Part shown: piece by piece, positions 13,920-17,373 of the stretch | Layout: each line of letters begins with the position of its first letter | How positions within the stretch are numbered: the first letter of the stretch is position 1 | Translations under genes and position numbers: made by a program | Notes under the pieces: generated by a model | Databases searched by the model: none | What the model saw: only the letters and a program-made list of their open reading frames with translations | Told to the model about the DNA's origin: nothing | Source: Halocafeteria seosinensis | Lineage: Eukaryota > Sar > Bigyra > Bicosoecida | Assembly: GCA_001687465.1 (NCBI GenBank) | Contig: LVLI01001977.1 | Coordinates: 1 to 17,373, forward strand | Length of the DNA: 17,373 nucleotides | Direction: 5' to 3'

Positions 13920-13945
13920 TAATAATGAACCCATTTTCATTATTA
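13920..13945. terminator. Shared hairpin after the helicase gene
   Basis: Perfect 9-bp stem TAATAATGA/TCATTATTA with an 8-nt loop in the 36-bp gap between the convergent helicase gene and the leftward unknown gene ending at 13952. Confidence 0.6.
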
Positions 13946-13951
13946 TTTCTT

Positions 13952-14611
13952 TTACCGTACCAAAGAGATTCGTTCCCGTGCCTCACGAGGGTACAGGCTC
14001 ATCAGCCGGTTGACGCAAGAGAAACGCCGGAATTCCCGCTCCTCTTTGGCTCCCAAGCGTTCGGTTTGGTAGTAGTATTGCTTTTCGTATTGTTTGCTTC
14101 GGCTGATTCGCAATGGGTGGGGTGAAATCCAAACCGGATAATAGCGAAAGCAGGGCAATGGACACCGACGCACCCGTTTTTCGTTCTCCTCAAAGATCCA
14201 CTGGCCGAACAGGGGGCGAGTGTCCTTAAACGATATACTCTCCACTTCGTCACAGACTTTGTTTTGTAGGCAGAATTCAAGAGACAACGCCAATTTCTGG
14301 GTGTCGTCGTAATTCAAGTGGATATGGGGGAACATGAACCACAATCGGCTCTTATACCGCCCCATGTACAGCAATTGCTTGGTCTCCAAGAGGTCACACC
14401 GGATTTCCACGTGATTATAAATCCGTAAGAGCAAGTTATGGACGTCTTCCTTTTTCGGGATCTTGGTACAATGGACGACCAACCACAGAGGCATGATGTC
14501 GGTTGTTTCGGGATCGTATTGCTCATAGATACACTGTTTGCCGTTCCATGCTTGTTCACAGGCGTCTTGGCTCATGGTCACCGGTATTTCATTATCTAAC
14601 AGATGGGACAT
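13952..14611 (-). CDS. Unknown 219-residue protein
   Basis: I do not recognise this protein. It has no signal peptide or membrane segment. The middle (about residues 80-130) reads YMGRYKSRLWFMFPHIHLN, then a helical stretch, then SFKDTRPLFGQWIFEE. This faintly recalls the centre of D5-type AEP primases (a His/Phe-Pro strand followed by a short motif), but no DxD pair is visible, so it is weak. The C-terminus (about 165-219) is very rich in Arg, Lys and Glu, and seven or so Cys are scattered without clear pairs. The ATG at 14611 follows GATATAGAAGA. It lies between the replication gene and the lipase gene, convergent with the first and divergent from the second. Confidence 0.65.
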   Translation of the reverse strand: MSHLLDNEIPVTMSQDACEQAWNGKQCIYEQYDPETTDIMPLWLVVHCTKIPKKEDVHNLLLRIYNHVEIRCDLLETKQLLYMGRYKSRLWFMFPHIHLNYDDTQKLALSLEFCLQNKVCDEVESISFKDTRPLFGQWIFEENEKRVRRCPLPCFRYYPVWISPHPLRISRSKQYEKQYYYQTERLGAKEEREFRRFSCVNRLMSLYPREARERISLVR

Positions 14612-14663
14612 TCTTCTATATCCCCTGACAAATAAAATTTATAAACGTCATTGATATAGAATC
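14612..14663. promoter_or_regulatory. Divergent promoter with two TATAGA motifs
   Basis: Minus-strand GATATAGAAGA adjoins the ATG at 14611, and plus-strand GATATAGAATC (14653-14663) adjoins the ATG at 14664. The two nearly identical motifs face away from each other across 30 bp, which is the clearest statement of the consensus in the window. Confidence 0.6.
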
Positions 14664-15554
14664 ATGGACGACGCTCTGCGTGGATTGTTTGACCAAGTGA
14701 CCGAGACAGCCAAAGCCAAGAAAGAACGGAAGCAAGACGAAAAGCAGACACAAGATATCTCCGAAACCGGCGATATGGGATTGGACACGACCCAAGAAAG
14801 CAAACCACGGGTCTGTAAGAGTCCGAATGCCTCCACCTTTTTCCAAGTGGCTCAAGCATCGTATCAAAAACCAAAGGAACGACCTCAGATTATCAACCAA
14901 TGGTGGGCAAAAGTACAAGGGTTTCAAACGCCAACCTTCACGGCCTATGAAGACCGACAGAATGATGTCTATTTGATCGGGTATCGGGGTACCGTGGTTC
15001 AATCGGTCACCGATTTGACGGCTGATCGTCGGATCATGTTCAATCGGTTAAACGAAAGCGACCGGTACCAGAAAGATCTACGAACCACTTCTAAATTCTT
15101 GGAACGGTTTGGTCGAGGCGAATGTATTTTCACGGTCGGCCATTCATTAGGTGGAGCGGTACAACTTCAGATCCAACGGGATTTAGACCACTTTGCCAAA
15201 GGCGGTCGTGGGTTCAATTCTGCGTTACAGCCAAAGGATTTAGTACGCCGTCCCAAAGGTTACGAGCAGTGGTACATAGCCGGTGATCCTTTGTATTCCC
15301 TGTCCGGACGCTTTTTAAAGAAGAATTTGTTCGTCTTCCCTCAGGTATCGAAGAAAGCATTACAAAATCACAGCCTTGAAAATTTCAAGGGACTGAAGAA
15401 AACCGACGCCACCAATAAGAAACGGGGCGGTGGCCGACGGAAACCCAATTTGGATGATTTGGTCAAGTTGGGACTCATTACCAAGAGTGATAAGCAACAG
15501 ATTAACAATGATCCGTGGAAATTGGTGGAGATATTCAAGCACGGAGGACAGTGA
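14664..15554 (+). CDS. Class 3 lipase-like alpha/beta hydrolase
   Basis: A 296-residue protein of the fungal-type (class 3) lipase family, which hydrolyses glycerolipids. The nucleophile elbow is GHSLGG at residues 159-164 (Ser161); the other triad members are probably Asp208 in IAGDPLYSL and His236 in QNHSLENF. VYLIGYRGT near residue 103-110 is the usual strand with the oxyanion region. There is no signal peptide. The first 50 residues are charged and disordered, and the C-terminal 50 are basic (KKRGGGRRKP), which may bind DNA or pack the protein in virions. Lipases are known in polinton-like viruses; a role in opening membranes at entry, like phospholipase domains of some capsids, is inference. 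The beta-helix gene follows after 30 bp. Confidence 0.88.
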   Translation: MDDALRGLFDQVTETAKAKKERKQDEKQTQDISETGDMGLDTTQESKPRVCKSPNASTFFQVAQASYQKPKERPQIINQWWAKVQGFQTPTFTAYEDRQNDVYLIGYRGTVVQSVTDLTADRRIMFNRLNESDRYQKDLRTTSKFLERFGRGECIFTVGHSLGGAVQLQIQRDLDHFAKGGRGFNSALQPKDLVRRPKGYEQWYIAGDPLYSLSGRFLKKNLFVFPQVSKKALQNHSLENFKGLKKTDATNKKRGGGRRKPNLDDLVKLGLITKSDKQQINNDPWKLVEIFKHGGQ

Positions 15555-15570
15555 ATTATTTTTGCCGTTG

Positions 15571-15584
15571 GGATATAGAAGAAT
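15571..15584 (+). promoter_or_regulatory. Promoter motif of the beta-helix gene
   Basis: GGATATAGAAGAAT lies directly before the ATG at 15585 and is nearly identical to the motif before the gene starting at 14611. No hairpin was found between the lipase stop and this motif. Confidence 0.5.
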
Positions 15585-17373
15585 ATGGCAGTTAGTTCAA
15601 TCATCAATCGGAACACGGCGAAAATTTATGAACATCTCATTCCCGACATATCGGCAGGGGCGTCGTTGTCGTCCGTCACAGTGGCGTCATCCAGCATGTC
15701 GCAAGATATCAAAGACAACGCCGATTATACCTGCGATGGAACGGATGACCAAGAGGAAATTCAACAAGCCATCAATCAGGTCAATAATGAAGGGGGAGGT
15801 CAAGTCCAACTAAGCGGAGGGACATTTTCGGTCAATACACAAGAGGGGCAATCCTACGCCATTCAGATGCTCCATGGTGTCCGTTTGCGTGGTGAAGGCC
15901 GAGGAACGACCATTATCCAAAAAGAAGAAGAAGAGGACACTCCTCAAGATATTTTCCTCATGGGCAATAACAGCAGTATGTCAATGACCGGATTGACGGT
16001 GGATGGTGTGGGAATCACCTATTCCAAATCTTGTATCCAAGTATCGGAATCGCATAAAAGTTCGGTCATTGATGTGGAATGTACGCAGGGTTTTACCGGT
16101 TTGGATATTCGTGGCACCTATGATTGTGCCTTTAGTCACTTGTTTTTTTCCAAGCACGTCCAACAATCCATGTTTGTAGGCAATCAAGTGGGAAGTGGAA
16201 TCAATATTGATGGATCTGACCAATACTCCACCATTATTCGGGGCATCCATATTAATGAGAATGAAGACGTGGATATGGGGAATTCGGATTTCCCCAATTC
16301 CAATCAGGGGATCCGAATTAAAGGCCGGAATATCCAAGTATCTGACGTCTTTATCGCAGGGTGTCAAAATTTTGGAATTTGGATTCAGGGCAAACGTAAT
16401 TTAGTCACCGATATCCGAGCCCGTAAGATCGGGGACAAAACTATTTATGTGGACGGATCGCAATCCGGAGATGATATTTGTGAATTTCATCGAGTGGAAA
16501 ATATCAACGCCACTGAATGCCAAGGGGATGTTCTTATCCTGAATGAATGCCGACACTGTTCGATCGAAAATGGCTATCTTATGGACTGTGGCTATACCAA
16601 TCAACAGACAACCCCCCGAAAATTTCCGATACAAATTACTGGGTCAAGTGACAACATGGCGAATAATAATACACTTCGCAATATCGGAGTCTATCAAGAT
16701 ACCAAGACATATGACTATGATTCGGAATTATCGTATTTTATATCATTAAATCAATACTCTCAGGATTCGACGGTGGATGGAATTTACATGGATGCCAACG
16801 TACGTGGCAACGTATCCGCATCGCCAATTGATGTGGGGATTCGACTGAACAAAACACGAAATAATTCAATTGGAAACATTGAAGTCAAAAACGTCTCAGA
16901 AAAGGGGATAGAATCATTTAACGGGAAACAAAACAAATTTAATAATCTGACGTTCGAAGACATCGGGGATGGCTCATCTGATCAAGATGCCATGGAATTG
17001 GATGGAGAACAAAACGCTACTGTGGATGGATTTGCCTTGAATTCCACCTGCTACCGTGCCATATTTGTCCATAAAGGATCGGGCAGTTCCAATGTTCCCC
17101 ATGGAGTGAATATAACGAACGTCAATATCACCAATTCGGACAGTTTGGGGCTAGACATTCAACAATGTACCGGCATGATCCTATCGGGAATCCATTATCG
17201 TGGAAACGGCAACAGCAGTTCAAATGTTATTTCTATTGATGACAGTAAGAAAATTAATTTGACCAATCTCATCTTCAACAATATTCAGTCGGGGGTTTCC
17301 ATCAGCAATACGGCAGAAGATATTTTGGTGTCGGGGCTTCAGATCAATCTTTGTCAAGGCGATGCGTTTGAAA
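15585..17373 (+). CDS. Right-handed beta-helix (pectate-lyase-like) protein, 3' end missing
   Basis: An ATG at 15585 opens a frame that runs 596 codons to the window edge without a stop, so the C-terminus is missing. Residues 45-110 fit the start of a pectate-lyase-type helix: DYTCDGTDDQEEIQQAIN, GGGQVQLSGGTF, and VRLRGEGRGTTII. After this come many imperfect coils of about 20-25 residues with recurring Ile/Val, Asn and Gly (for example NIGVYQDT, VDGIYMDAN, IGNIEVKNV), which is typical of parallel beta-helix repeats. There is no signal peptide. Proteins like this serve as polysaccharide lyases or as virus spikes and tail fibres. In a capsid-forming element a surface adhesin or glycan depolymerase is likely, but catalytic residues cannot be assigned. 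Its closeness to the lipase suggests a shared entry role. Confidence 0.85.
   Translation, partial: MAVSSIINRNTAKIYEHLIPDISAGASLSSVTVASSSMSQDIKDNADYTCDGTDDQEEIQQAINQVNNEGGGQVQLSGGTFSVNTQEGQSYAIQMLHGVRLRGEGRGTTIIQKEEEEDTPQDIFLMGNNSSMSMTGLTVDGVGITYSKSCIQVSESHKSSVIDVECTQGFTGLDIRGTYDCAFSHLFFSKHVQQSMFVGNQVGSGINIDGSDQYSTIIRGIHINENEDVDMGNSDFPNSNQGIRIKGRNIQVSDVFIAGCQNFGIWIQGKRNLVTDIRARKIGDKTIYVDGSQSGDDICEFHRVENINATECQGDVLILNECRHCSIENGYLMDCGYTNQQTTPRKFPIQITGSSDNMANNNTLRNIGVYQDTKTYDYDSELSYFISLNQYSQDSTVDGIYMDANVRGNVSASPIDVGIRLNKTRNNSIGNIEVKNVSEKGIESFNGKQNKFNNLTFEDIGDGSSDQDAMELDGEQNATVDGFALNSTCYRAIFVHKGSGSSNVPHGVNITNVNITNSDSLGLDIQQCTGMILSGIHYRGNGNSSSNVISIDDSKKINLTNLIFNNIQSGVSISNTAEDILVSGLQINLCQGDAFE

Noticed and set aside
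1-17373. Terminal inverted or direct repeats at the window ends, as expected for a complete Polinton or circular genome
   Set aside because: The first and last 60 bases share no visible repeat in either orientation, and genes are cut at both ends.

Overview
The window looks like most of the genome of a polinton-like virus or virophage-type element (a small double-jelly-roll dsDNA virus of eukaryotes, probably of a protist or alga). The evidence is a complete morphogenesis trio (major capsid protein, penton-type minor capsid protein, FtsK/HerA-type packaging ATPase), a very large replication protein combining an archaeo-eukaryotic primase (AEP) region, a TV-Pol-like (family A-like) polymerase region and a superfamily 3 helicase, plus two integration enzymes. 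All assignments come from motif reading and have not been tested by database search. The sequence holds one ambiguous base (12641) and at least two apparent reading-frame lesions, so it is probably a metagenomic or scaffolded assembly. Both ends cut through genes, so it is not a complete genome as given.

Layout. 1-2463: a cut minus-strand gene, a small Cys-rich protein, a tyrosine recombinase, a frameshifted GIY-YIG endonuclease with a zinc knuckle, and a two-finger C2HC protein. 2534-7961: the virion block, with major capsid, minor capsid, the divergent ATPase, a Gly/Lys-rich basic protein and a protein of unknown function. 7972-9955: a possible 50-residue protein, then an integrase module in which an HNH-AP2 homing endonuclease sits between two 105-bp copies of the integrase gene's 3' end. 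9956-10340: a gene-free, hairpin-dense region that is the best candidate for a replication origin. 10341-13915: a one-finger C2HC protein and the primase/polymerase/helicase. 13952-17373: an unknown protein, a class 3 lipase and a long right-handed beta-helix protein that runs off the end.

Two signals run through the whole window. Almost every gene begins a few bases after a TATAGA-type motif (consensus roughly GATATAGAARA). Almost every complete gene ends near a short perfect inverted repeat of 6-9 bp with a 4-10 nt loop, shared when two genes converge. The second pattern recalls the hairpin rule for mRNA 3' ends in mimiviruses and could mean the element uses the transcription machinery of a giant virus.

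How the genes fit together: the ATPase would package DNA into a capsid built from the major and minor proteins. The lipase and beta-helix proteins are candidates for entry or surface functions. The primase/polymerase/helicase would copy the genome, perhaps from 9994-10292. The rve integrase with its C-terminal chromodomain and the tyrosine recombinase offer two independent routes into a host or helper-virus genome. No protein-primed DNA polymerase B and no adenain-like protease is visible, which argues against a canonical Polinton.
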